From assembly GCA_003492055.1 (NCBI GenBank), contig DMZE01000011.1:1-6247 (forward strand): a stretch of 6,247 bases of DNA. The letters are read 5' to 3'. Every line of letters starts with the position of its first letter. Within the stretch, counting starts at the first letter, position 1. A program made the position numbers and the translations under genes. Under the pieces are notes generated by a model, which saw only the letters and a program-made list of their open reading frames with translations, ran no database searches and was not told the DNA's origin. This stretch comes from Cellvibrionales bacterium (GTDB taxonomy: Bacteria > Pseudomonadota > Gammaproteobacteria > Pseudomonadales > UBA7434). Positions 1-5,847 of this stretch are shown in pieces.

Positions 1-552
1 TTGCGCAAGTTGATTAAGTAGTAAGTAATCTTGCCTAAAGTCATGGCCCCATTGAGACACGCAGTGGGCCTCATCTATCGCGATAAGTGAGATATTACAT
101 CGAGTAAGCCAGTTGAGCGTTGAAGGCTGATTAATGCGCTCAGGGGCCACATAGAGGATGTCTAGCTGGCCTGACTGGGTTTGTTCAATAACGCGTGCTG
201 TTTCTGCGCCACTTAGTGTCGAATTAAGAAAGGCGGCTCGAATACCTACCTGCATCAGTGCAGACACTTGATCTTGCATAAGCGCGATAAGCGGTGAAAT
301 AACAATGCCAGTGCCTTGGCGAACGAGGGCGGGTATTTGATAGCAAAGTGATTTGCCGCCACCGGTGGGCATAATAATTAAGCTATCGCGACCTTCAATA
401 GCAGTGTCAATAATGCTTTGTTGTTGGTCACGGAATTCGCTATAGCCGAAAGTAGATTCCAGTATTGCTTGTGGAGACTGTTTATTTTCGCGATTAATAG
501 ACGGAATGCTGGAGGCGTGTTCTTTATTTTGCTGGTGGGTGTTCGACGGCAT
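1..552 (-). CDS. recQ: ATP-dependent DNA helicase RecQ, N-terminal part (3' end outside window)
   Basis: This is the first 184 residues of a superfamily 2, 3'-to-5' DNA helicase of the RecQ family, which acts in recombination and replication-fork repair. Visible in order are the RecQ-specific motif 0 (FGYSEFRDQQQ, about residues 35-45), Walker A (MPTGGGKSLCYQIPAL, 61-76), SPLIALMQDQV (86-96), the helicase motif around YVAPER (134-139), and the DEAH box continuing into the aromatic-rich loop CVSQWGHDFR (DEAH at 160-163, loop to 173), which is diagnostic for RecQ. The start at 552 is supported by AAGGA about 9 bases upstream and by an in-frame stop at 598-600. Relative to E. coli RecQ the N-terminus has only a modest variable extension. 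The rest of the helicase core, the zinc/winged-helix region and the HRDC domain lie beyond base 1. It is transcribed away from the other genes and is probably functionally unrelated to them. Confidence 0.95.
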   Translation of the reverse strand, partial: MPSNTHQQNKEHASSIPSINRENKQSPQAILESTFGYSEFRDQQQSIIDTAIEGRDSLIIMPTGGGKSLCYQIPALVRQGTGIVISPLIALMQDQVSALMQVGIRAAFLNSTLSGAETARVIEQTQSGQLDILYVAPERINQPSTLNWLTRCNISLIAIDEAHCVSQWGHDFRQDYLLLNQLAQ

Positions 553-785
553 AATGATAATCCTTGATTGAAAATGACCGCGCGATCCTTGCGACGGTTA
601 CTGAGTTTGGGCTCGTCTTTCAATGATAAAGGATGAAAGGCGGCCTATATATTACTATAAAATGTGCTAATAACTTCATTTATTCAAGTAATTTCAATAC
701 TTTACCTTTCTCAGCTCTTATGTCAATAGGTTCCAGCTAGCAAGTTTTTTTGATGCAAAAAGCTTTTAACTATTACCTATTTTTC
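553..785. other. Divergent intergenic region, recQ side
   Basis: No convincing gene is seen here. The stretch is AT-rich and must hold the recQ leader and promoter on the minus strand. AT-rich hexamers resembling -35 and -10 boxes occur on the minus strand between about 640 and 700, but no pair has both good matches and good spacing, so I do not call a recQ promoter. A minus-strand reading frame running from 623 into recQ overlaps it in another frame and is treated as a shadow. Confidence 0.5.
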
Positions 786-813
786 TTGACTTCGATAACT
801 CATATGCTATTAT
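786..813 (+). promoter_or_regulatory. Sigma70-type promoter for the exported-protein genes
   Basis: The -35 element TTGACT (786-791) and -10 element TATTAT (808-813) each differ from consensus at one position. They are separated by 16 bases, and the -10 is preceded by TGC, giving an extended -10 (TGn). The predicted start site is about 819-821, leaving a leader of roughly 120 bases before the ATG at 942. It reads towards the VPVPA-tailed protein gene. The predicted start coincides with the left edge of the palindrome at 821-836. Confidence 0.7.
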
Positions 814-820
814 TTGATCA

Positions 821-836
821 ATGTCAGCGCTGTCAT
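821..836. promoter_or_regulatory. Putative LacI-family operator
   Basis: The 16-mer ATGTCAGCGCTGTCAT is symmetric at 14 of 16 positions, with a perfect CAGCGCTG core centred on CG at 828/829. Its inner 14 bases fit the general LacI/CcpA-type pattern TGWNANCGNTNWCA at every constrained position. A central CpG is the base step into which LacI-family hinge helices insert. The site lies at about +1 to +16 of the predicted transcript, a classical repressor position. A LacI-family gene begins at 5848, so this regulator is the obvious candidate, but the pairing is inferred. Confidence 0.6.
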
Positions 837-941
837 AAAGTGCGGCAATAATAAAAATCATAAATGTTGTAGATAATCTAAATGTTTTTTGTATCTTCCC
901 TGAGTGCATCAAACTTAATAAACGACCTGGAGAATATAATA

Positions 942-1622
942 ATGAATAAATTAAATACGTTAACTTTGGCGATAGCCTTAGCTGCTAGTGCATCTTCAAA
1001 TGCTGCAATCACTTTCCAATTTGCCACTGGTGCCGCTACTTACGGCGAGACAGTAGTTGGTGGATTTTTAACTGGTCAAAGTGGTGCTGGTTTCACTTAC
1101 AAATTAAAAGCTACGCCTGACTCTGGAGCGGTATTAGCTAAGCAAGTCTCAAATATTGGCTTAGGTGTTAAGACAGGTGGAGCTGGTAATTGGTACATAA
1201 CCTCCGGTGAGGTAATTAATTTTTCGCTTGTAGACTCTGACAATAACCCCGTTGCTTTCTCTTTAGATGGGTTCAAAATGGGTTTCAACACTGCTCAACA
1301 AAAATTAGAGGAAAACGAAAGAGTAAACGTAGAAATAGCGGGTAATACTTATTTGGTTGGCGGTAATGCTCTTACTGAGAGTAACAATGCACAAATATTA
1401 GCTTCTGATTGCATGGATGCGAATAACTGCTGGAGTAGTAGTGATACAGCTACTTCATTCCGAATTGTTGGTGCAGACGGTGTAAATGGTGCAACGACTT
1501 CTTATAGACTTAATAATGTGAGATTAACCCTTGCTCCTGTAACAGCAGTTCCCGTTCCTGCAGCTGCCTGGTTATTAGGTTCGGCATTGATGGGATTGGC
1601 AGTAGCTAAGCGTCGCAAGTAA
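942..1622 (+). CDS. Exported protein with VPxPA-type PEP-CTERM (exosortase) sorting tail
   Basis: A 226-residue secreted protein of unknown function. Residues 1-22 form a signal peptide (MNKLNTLTLAIALAASASSN, then AA before ITFQ). The C-terminus carries VPVPAAAW (203-210), a hydrophobic stretch to about 222 and the basic end KRRK. This is the VPLPA-like variant of the PEP-CTERM signal, recognised and cleaved by an exosortase in the inner membrane so that the protein reaches the cell surface or matrix. The body is rich in Gly, Asn, Thr and Ser and looks like a beta-rich domain; C157 and C163 could form a disulfide. The start at 942 is preferred to an in-frame ATG at 882, because the signal peptide begins there and CTGGAGA (927-933) lies about 9 bases upstream of it. 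It is the first gene after the promoter and putative operator, and is probably co-transcribed with the gene at 1738. No catalytic motif is seen; an adhesive or matrix role is only a guess. Confidence 0.88.
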   Translation: MNKLNTLTLAIALAASASSNAAITFQFATGAATYGETVVGGFLTGQSGAGFTYKLKATPDSGAVLAKQVSNIGLGVKTGGAGNWYITSGEVINFSLVDSDNNPVAFSLDGFKMGFNTAQQKLEENERVNVEIAGNTYLVGGNALTESNNAQILASDCMDANNCWSSSDTATSFRIVGADGVNGATTSYRLNNVRLTLAPVTAVPVPAAAWLLGSALMGLAVAKRRK

Positions 1623-1661
1623 GGCAAAACTTTACGCGAGATTTTGCAGCTATATGTCAAT

Positions 1662-1697
1662 TGAGCCGCTCGACAAATAAATCAGTTGAGTGGCTCA
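1662..1697 (+). other. Intercistronic stem-loop
   Basis: TGAGCCGCTCGAC (1662-1674) pairs with GTTGAGTGGCTCA (1685-1697) to make a 13-bp RNA stem with two G-U pairs and a 10-base A-rich loop. No U-tract follows, so it is not a standard intrinsic terminator. It sits between the two exported-protein genes and could stabilise or process the message, or attenuate expression of the downstream gene. The G-U pairs mean that the structure is better on the RNA of the plus strand than of the minus strand. Confidence 0.55.
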
Positions 1698-1737
1698 TTC
1701 AGTTAACGGTTATACATATCAACTCATGGAATACATT

Positions 1738-3396
1738 ATGAATATCAAAAATTTGATTATCCCATTGGCCTCAACTTTTTTACTTTTATCTGCAAATAGT
1801 TTTGCTGGAAACGGTAGTCATCTTATTGGTTGGCAAACGTTTGATAGGATTTATGCCGAGAATTGCGGCAATTTTTGTAATGAAAAAGGGGTAACTGATA
1901 CTACACCCGATAATAACTCAACTTTTGATGCGACGCCTGCAGGCGGCATCAGTGAATCAGGCCACTACCTTAGCGGTGTCTTAGGAGTGGGTGCTTCAGA
2001 TGGGGGTTTCATCGGTAAAGGGGTCGTCAACAACAGTTCTTTCTTGAATGGTGATAGGTTCGGTGCAGGCAATAATGGTGAATTCATCATGCGCTGGCCT
2101 TTGGCCGGCACGAGCCCACAACTCATTGAAGTACCGGCTTTATCAGGTATAAGGACTGACCCGGTCTTGAATACTGTTATATTAACGCTTGAAGAACATA
2201 GTTTTTTGGTAGGTGATACGATTACTGTATCGGGGTTCAATAATTCGAATCCAAATGGCACAAAGACTGTCAGTGCTGTAACCGGTGGTAATGGCGCGTC
2301 AGGCACTATCTCTTATTTAGTAACAACGGGTGCAAATGGTCTTCCTATAGGCACAGAGTTATCAAAGAAAGCTTCAGGCATATTTGTGTCTAACTTTACG
2401 GCTTTTTTGAACCGTAACGACCCTGGCTATGATGCTCAACGCTGGCCTGAAATCGGCGAGAGTCCAAGATATCCTAAGGTATCCGCTTCAGCCGGCTCAT
2501 CGTTTTCTAGCACAGTGACTTTAGCCGTCGATGATCATAGTTTCTCGGTGGGTGACCAGGTTCTTGTAACGGGGTTTTCTAATGATCATCCTAACGGTTT
2601 AGAGACTGTCAGTGCAGTAACCGGTGGTAATGGTGCGTCAGGCACTGTCTCTTATGACGTATTAACGGGTAATCTTGCTAACGGCGCGTTAAGCGGTTCA
2701 AACATGGTTGTGAGCAAGATCAGTGGCCCAAGGATAGGCCCTTTTCTAAGCGGTAACCCACAGTACTCAACTGGCGCACAAGGGTGGAAGTTTAGTAACA
2801 GTGGGTTCAATAATGGAGATGGCATTTGGGTTTATGATGAAGATCGATTAAAAGGTGACGTTAAAATCACGAACCACAGCGATTATTATTTTAAGCTAAT
2901 GCATATTCATTACTCGGCGCGCGGTTTAACAGCTGCTGGGGCAGCGGATACGTTAGAGTTAAAATATCTTGCCAACCCTGGTACTTTAATGAAAAAGAAT
3001 GGTGGTGACCCGGCTAACCCTGGTCCTGCTGAAGTGGTAGACTTGAAGAATTTAAAGAGTGATGCTTGGAGCACTATAGGGGTTAAATCTGTTTCTATAC
3101 CGCTATCGGCTGATTTCGGTGGGGCAGTGTATATTCCGCCGGGTGAATCGGCTGCATTTCGTTTTCAATGGTCAGGGCAAGATAATACTTTAGCTAAGCA
3201 AACTCAAATAGATAATATCGCATTTGAGGGGACGTTTTATGTAGCCAAGGACCTTTTGGAAGAAATTGATCCTGCCGCTGTTGTGCCAGTTGCTGAAGAA
3301 TTTATCCCGATGTTACCGCTACTTTTTCAACTTTTATTTGCAGCTAGTTTAGCAGGGGTATGGGCACGGGTTTATTGGTCAAAACGTACTGTCTAA
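1738..3396 (+). CDS. Exported, C-terminally anchored protein with two copies of a 53-residue module
   Basis: A 552-residue protein I cannot assign to a named family. A signal peptide spans about residues 1-23 (ending NSFA, then GNGSH). C43 and C47 lie close together in the mature N-terminus. Two similar modules occupy 146-198 and 259-311; each has HSF.VGD....V.GF, PNG and TVSAVTGGNGASGT and resembles the HGLsvGDtVtisG modules seen in phage and surface proteins. Residues from about 365 to 515 look like a beta-sandwich ending in SAAFRFQWSGQ and QIDNIAFEGTF, as in many PEP-CTERM proteins. The end has IPMLP (523-527), a hydrophobic segment to about 543 and a basic tail WSKRTV, which suggests membrane anchoring or sorting by an exosortase-like enzyme, but this is not a canonical PEP-CTERM. 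The start at 1738 is chosen because the signal peptide begins there and ATGGA lies 7 bases upstream; an in-frame GTG at 1690 falls inside a hairpin. It follows the VPVPA gene by 115 bases, probably in one operon. Confidence 0.85.
   Translation: MNIKNLIIPLASTFLLLSANSFAGNGSHLIGWQTFDRIYAENCGNFCNEKGVTDTTPDNNSTFDATPAGGISESGHYLSGVLGVGASDGGFIGKGVVNNSSFLNGDRFGAGNNGEFIMRWPLAGTSPQLIEVPALSGIRTDPVLNTVILTLEEHSFLVGDTITVSGFNNSNPNGTKTVSAVTGGNGASGTISYLVTTGANGLPIGTELSKKASGIFVSNFTAFLNRNDPGYDAQRWPEIGESPRYPKVSASAGSSFSSTVTLAVDDHSFSVGDQVLVTGFSNDHPNGLETVSAVTGGNGASGTVSYDVLTGNLANGALSGSNMVVSKISGPRIGPFLSGNPQYSTGAQGWKFSNSGFNNGDGIWVYDEDRLKGDVKITNHSDYYFKLMHIHYSARGLTAAGAADTLELKYLANPGTLMKKNGGDPANPGPAEVVDLKNLKSDAWSTIGVKSVSIPLSADFGGAVYIPPGESAAFRFQWSGQDNTLAKQTQIDNIAFEGTFYVAKDLLEEIDPAAVVPVAEEFIPMLPLLFQLLFAASLAGVWARVYWSKRTV
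2173..2331 (+). repeat. Internal module copy 1 (codons 146-198 of the 1738 gene)
   Basis: A 53-codon unit beginning TVILTLEEHSF and ending YLVTTG. It aligns without gaps to copy 2 at 2512-2670, with 35 of 53 residues identical. The segment 2266-2316 matches copy 2 at 48 of 51 bases, much more closely than the rest of the module. Confidence 0.9.
2512..2670 (+). repeat. Internal module copy 2 (codons 259-311 of the 1738 gene)
   Basis: The second 53-codon unit begins TVTLAVDDHSF and ends YDVLTG, exactly 339 bases downstream of copy 1. Between the copies is a linker with no obvious third copy. The near-identical core is at 2605-2655 and encodes TVSAVTGGNGASGTVSY. Confidence 0.9.
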
Positions 3397-3413
3397 TCAT
3401 GACGTTTTAGACC
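3377..3413 (+). other. Stem-loop spanning the stop codon of the 1738 gene
   Basis: GGTCAAAACGT (3377-3387) pairs with ACGTTTT (3402-3408) and GACC (3410-3413), forming 11 bp with a single bulged A at 3409 and a 14-base loop that contains the TAA stop (3394-3396). The bases at 3376 and 3414 can add one more pair. There is no U-tract, so it is not itself a terminator. It lies 27 bases before the intrinsic terminator at 3441 and may protect the 3' end of the message. Confidence 0.55.
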
Positions 3414-3440
3414 ATTTACCTGCTTGGTATCACAATTAAC

Positions 3441-3471
3441 AACCCTGCTTTTACATGCGGGGTTTTTTTTT
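3441..3471 (+). terminator. Rho-independent terminator after the two-gene unit
   Basis: AACCCTGC (3441-3448) pairs with GCGGGGTT (3457-3464) in an 8-bp stem with one G-U pair and an 8-base loop; an unbroken run of T follows to 3471. This ends the transcript of the genes at 942 and 1738 and separates them from the beta-helix gene at 3530, which therefore needs its own promoter or read-through. Confidence 0.85.
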
Positions 3472-3529
3472 ACCCTAAAAATTTTTATTTTACAGAAATA
3501 TTCATCCATCCAGCAGGGATTATCAAGGA

Positions 3530-5293
3530 ATGTTTAAGTTTATTGTAAGTGTGCTGTTGCTCAGCACTTCAATGTTGGTTCATGCGATTGATTATTACAT
3601 AAGTCAATCATCCGGCAATGACAATAATAGCGGCTTATCATCGCTGTCACCTTTTCAAACTTTGACACGAGTCAATAGCTTGAGTTTATCTGCGGGTGAT
3701 AGCGTCTTATTTAAATCGGGAGAACGATGGGAGGGCATGCTCTGGCCGAAAGGCTCTGGTGCTTCTAATGCCCCAATAACTATTTCAGTTTATGGTTTAG
3801 GTACTAAACCGATTATTGATGGAGACGGTTACCAAGCCAGCATATTGTTATTTAACGATGAGCATTATGTTATCAGCGGTTTGGAATTAACCAACCAAGC
3901 GTCACACAGCAGTAACGGTGTAACCAAAAAACTGGGCGGTTTTGGTAATTGTGAGAATAGTTGGGGGTCCGGTCGCGATGTTCGATTTGGTATTAAGGTG
4001 GTTGCCAGTAATCGATCTTTAGAGCAATTTACTTTTAGTGACCTTGCAATACACAATATTTTTCCAACGCCCGATACACCTGAAGGAGAGGGCACTACTT
4101 GCACTAAGCAGGGGCATAATACGACACTAAAAAATCAAGGGTATGGTATTAAATTTGAATCGCAATCAAATGCCGATGCCAATAATTTTTTTACCATTTC
4201 AGATGTTGTCATGGATAATATCACGGTGAGTCAAACAGGGCATTACGGTGTCTGGATAAAACCATTGGGAGGGTCGGCAACAGCGCTTTATAAGCATGAT
4301 AATATTACGGTTAGAAATTCTTTATTTTTAAATACGGGTGGCGCAGGTTTTGTACCTACTAGAGCCTCAAATGTTTTGGTTGAAAATAATGTCTTTGATG
4401 GTTCAGGTTCAAGCCTTGATCCTCGTATGTACGCGCGCGGCAGTGGGACTTGGCCTTTTGACTCAGACAATGTGGTGATTCAAAATAATGTGTTGATGAA
4501 TGCTAAAGGGCCGCTTGATTCCTACGGTGTTCATATTGACTATAACAATACTAATGTCTTGGTCCAATATAATTTCAGTTACAACAATGAGGGTGGCTTT
4601 GTTCAGATATTGGGAGCGAATGTTAATTCCGGCTATCGTTATAACATCAGCGTGGCCGATGGTAGTCGTGTCAAAGGTGTCAATGGTGCGACGCAAGACG
4701 GTCGTATTTTTAATGTGTCGAGCTACTGCAATATTAATTCAGGCTGTGCCAGCACTGGCTCCTTTATTTATAATAATACGGTTTATGTGCCATCATCAAT
4801 CAGTCCAAAAATCTCCTTTCAGAGAGGCAGTGGGGAAATTCAGTTTTATAATAATTTGATCTATGTGCAGCAAGGCGGTTCGCCTTTACATACTTTTTTG
4901 TCGAATCAGGGTGTGCAATACGACATTGGTAATAATTTATTCTATCCAGAAAGTGCTTTTTCACTTGCTTCGGGGTTGACTCAAAATGCAATTTATACTG
5001 ACCCTAAATTGCAACAACCAGGTTCTGATTTAGCGTCGGGTTATGAGTTACTAAGTGGCAGTTCTGCTAAAAATGCTGGCGCTGTTATTGCCGGATCTTT
5101 TAATTCATTAAATTACAGTCAAAATAACGGCGGCCTTGATTTTTTTGGAAACCCAGTCCCTGAAGGTGGCTCTCCGCATATTGGTGCTTATAACGGCACG
5201 GCGGGGGTTAATGCTCCTATGTTGATTGCCCCATTCGTTATCTTGCTGGCGGGAATTCTGACGAGGATTGCTGTTCGACATAAAAAAGACTGA
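3530..5293 (+). CDS. Exported right-handed parallel beta-helix protein with C-terminal membrane anchor
   Basis: A 587-residue secreted protein. The signal peptide is residues 1-19 (ending LVHA, then IDYYISQSSGNDNNSG). The N-terminal block with SPFQTL, AGDSVLFKSGERWEG, the APITISVYG stretch and KPIIDGDG (about 21-100) is typical of beta-helix polysaccharide-active or polysaccharide-binding proteins. Repeated short coils with Asn at the turns follow (NNVFD 286, NNVLM 319, YNFSYNN 347, YNNTVY 414, YNNLIY 440, NNLFY 468), as in Asn-ladder beta-helices. LDFFGNPVPEGGSPHIGAYNG (split: LDFFGNPVPEGG 536-547, then SPHIGAY) closes the helix. Residues 563-582 form a membrane segment beginning PMLIAPF, followed by RHKKD. 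Such folds occur in lyases, epimerases and adhesins; I see no motif that fixes a catalytic family, so no enzyme activity is claimed. AAGGA directly abuts the ATG; CAGGGA about 10 bases upstream is the more plausible ribosome site. No convincing promoter is seen between the terminator and the start. Confidence 0.88.
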   Translation: MFKFIVSVLLLSTSMLVHAIDYYISQSSGNDNNSGLSSLSPFQTLTRVNSLSLSAGDSVLFKSGERWEGMLWPKGSGASNAPITISVYGLGTKPIIDGDGYQASILLFNDEHYVISGLELTNQASHSSNGVTKKLGGFGNCENSWGSGRDVRFGIKVVASNRSLEQFTFSDLAIHNIFPTPDTPEGEGTTCTKQGHNTTLKNQGYGIKFESQSNADANNFFTISDVVMDNITVSQTGHYGVWIKPLGGSATALYKHDNITVRNSLFLNTGGAGFVPTRASNVLVENNVFDGSGSSLDPRMYARGSGTWPFDSDNVVIQNNVLMNAKGPLDSYGVHIDYNNTNVLVQYNFSYNNEGGFVQILGANVNSGYRYNISVADGSRVKGVNGATQDGRIFNVSSYCNINSGCASTGSFIYNNTVYVPSSISPKISFQRGSGEIQFYNNLIYVQQGGSPLHTFLSNQGVQYDIGNNLFYPESAFSLASGLTQNAIYTDPKLQQPGSDLASGYELLSGSSAKNAGAVIAGSFNSLNYSQNNGGLDFFGNPVPEGGSPHIGAYNGTAGVNAPMLIAPFVILLAGILTRIAVRHKKD

Positions 5294-5407
5294 CGTTCTT
5301 GAATTTAACTCATGCTGAGTCAAGCTTGATCGGTTCCTTTTAATAGGGTGGGCGTCAAATTTATCTTTCTAATTTTTTATTTTTTTATACAGGACTTGAT
5401 TTCTTAT

Positions 5408-5456
5408 TTGAATGATTTGCTGGTGCTTTATATAAGTGGTGTATTTAAGTTATAAT
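5408..5456 (+). promoter_or_regulatory. Two overlapping promoter candidates for the mini-ORF/LacI unit
   Basis: Candidate one is TTGAAT (5408-5413), a 17-base spacer and TATAAG (5431-5436). Candidate two is TTTATA (5427-5432), an 18-base spacer and a perfect TATAAT (5451-5456). Either would give a transcript reading through the mini-ORFs into the LacI-family gene. The surrounding DNA is AT-rich, which raises the chance of accidental matches. Confidence 0.45.
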
Positions 5457-5457
5457 A

Positions 5458-5483
5458 AAATAGCATTAAAACTGTTGCTATTT
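5458..5483 (+). other. Stem-loop in the leader of the mini-ORF/LacI unit
   Basis: AAATAGCA (5458-5465) pairs perfectly with TGCTATTT (5476-5483) around a 10-base loop. It directly follows the predicted -10 boxes, so it would be near the 5' end of the transcript. Stability is modest because six of eight pairs are A-T. A second, long-range pairing of GCTTATT (5485-5491) with AATAAGC (5526-5532) would reach the ribosome site of the mini-ORF at 5548. Confidence 0.35.
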
Positions 5484-5547
5484 AGCTTATTTATTATGCA
5501 TTTTATTAATTCATTTGGTTTTATTAATAAGCGGGGTGGATTGCATT

Positions 5548-5637
5548 ATGTTTTACGAACTGCAGCATAGCCTCATCCCATTTTTATTGGCCTTGTTGGT
5601 GAGTGCCATTGGTTTATTGACTGCAGGTTTCAGCTAA
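5548..5637 (+). CDS. Possible 29-residue membrane mini-protein
   Basis: ATG at 5548 opens a 29-codon frame: MFYELQHSLI followed by PFLLALLVSAIGLLTAGFS. After a short polar start it is a single continuous hydrophobic segment long enough to cross a membrane. GGTGGA (5535-5540) lies 7 bases upstream, a good ribosome site. The promoter candidates at 5408-5456 precede it and the next frame starts 26 bases after its stop. I know no family for it. Chance ORFs of this length are common, so the case rests on the ribosome site and the coherent hydrophobicity. Confidence 0.4.
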   Translation: MFYELQHSLIPFLLALLVSAIGLLTAGFS

Positions 5638-5663
5638 TCCTTATATTGCATCAATAGGATCTG

Positions 5664-5831
5664 ATGAAAGTGCTTTCAGTGGATAATCAGATTAAACAGA
5701 TTTTTCAAGGATGGCTTATCGATACGGTCGGCTTGCAAAGGTCACTGATACTAGCGTTATTGATCTATCTTTGCTTTATTCGCTTCTCAGCCCATGGTTG
5801 TAAATTGAGAGTAAAATCAATTTTAAATTAG
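5664..5831 (+). CDS. Possible 55-residue single-pass membrane protein
   Basis: ATG at 5664 opens a 55-codon frame with a polar N-terminus (MKVLSVDNQIKQIFQGWLID), a hydrophobic stretch at about residues 28-42 (SLILALLIYLCFIRF) and a basic C-terminus (CKLRVKSILN). AGGA at 5656-5659 is only 4 bases from the ATG, closer than usual. It ends 16 bases before the LacI-family start, so it could be co-transcribed with the regulator. I recognise no family. It may be a genuine small protein, a leader frame, or chance coding. Confidence 0.35.
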   Translation: MKVLSVDNQIKQIFQGWLIDTVGLQRSLILALLIYLCFIRFSAHGCKLRVKSILN

Positions 5832-5847
5832 GATTATTCATTTACTT

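Larger units (their letters stand above)
5294..5547. other. AT-rich intergenic region after the beta-helix gene
   Basis: No gene is seen before 5548. A weak 5-bp hairpin (ACTCA/TGAGT, near 5310-5325) follows the stop codon, and T-rich runs occur around 5370-5395, but no hairpin directly precedes a T-run, so I do not call a terminator. The rest holds the promoter-like boxes and hairpin listed separately, and AT-rich direct copies of TTTTATTAAT at 5501 and 5519. Confidence 0.5.

Noticed and set aside
378..623. 81-codon minus-strand frame overlapping the recQ start
   Set aside because: It overlaps recQ in another frame on the same strand, has no recognisable motif and RecQ motifs clearly occupy the other frame.
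882..941. Upstream in-frame ATG at 882 as start of the VPVPA-tailed protein
   Set aside because: It would add 20 residues in front of a clean signal peptide and has no ribosome site; 942 has both.
1624..1647. GCAAAA/TTTTGC hairpin just after the VPVPA gene stop as a terminator
   Set aside because: Only six weak pairs with a 12-base loop and no following T-run.
1690..1737. GTG at 1690 (and ATG at 1726) as start of the two-module protein
   Set aside because: 1690 lies inside the stem-loop at 1662-1697 and both add residues ahead of a normal signal peptide starting at 1738.
4270..4285. AGCGCT inside the beta-helix gene as a second operator
   Set aside because: Only the six-base core matches; the flanks do not fit the LacI-type pattern and it lies within a coding region.
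4500..4859. 119-codon plus-strand frame inside the beta-helix gene
   Set aside because: It is out of frame within a gene whose continuous beta-helix coils and signal and anchor segments are all in the main frame; composition looks accidental.
3530..5293. Assignment of the beta-helix protein as an alginate or chondroitin lyase or as an epimerase
   Set aside because: The fold is clear, but I see no family-defining catalytic motif, so naming a substrate would be invention.
5501..5528. Direct repeat TTTTATTAAT twice with an 18-base period
   Set aside because: The region is so AT-rich that a 10-base A/T repeat is expected by chance; no iteron or attachment-site context.
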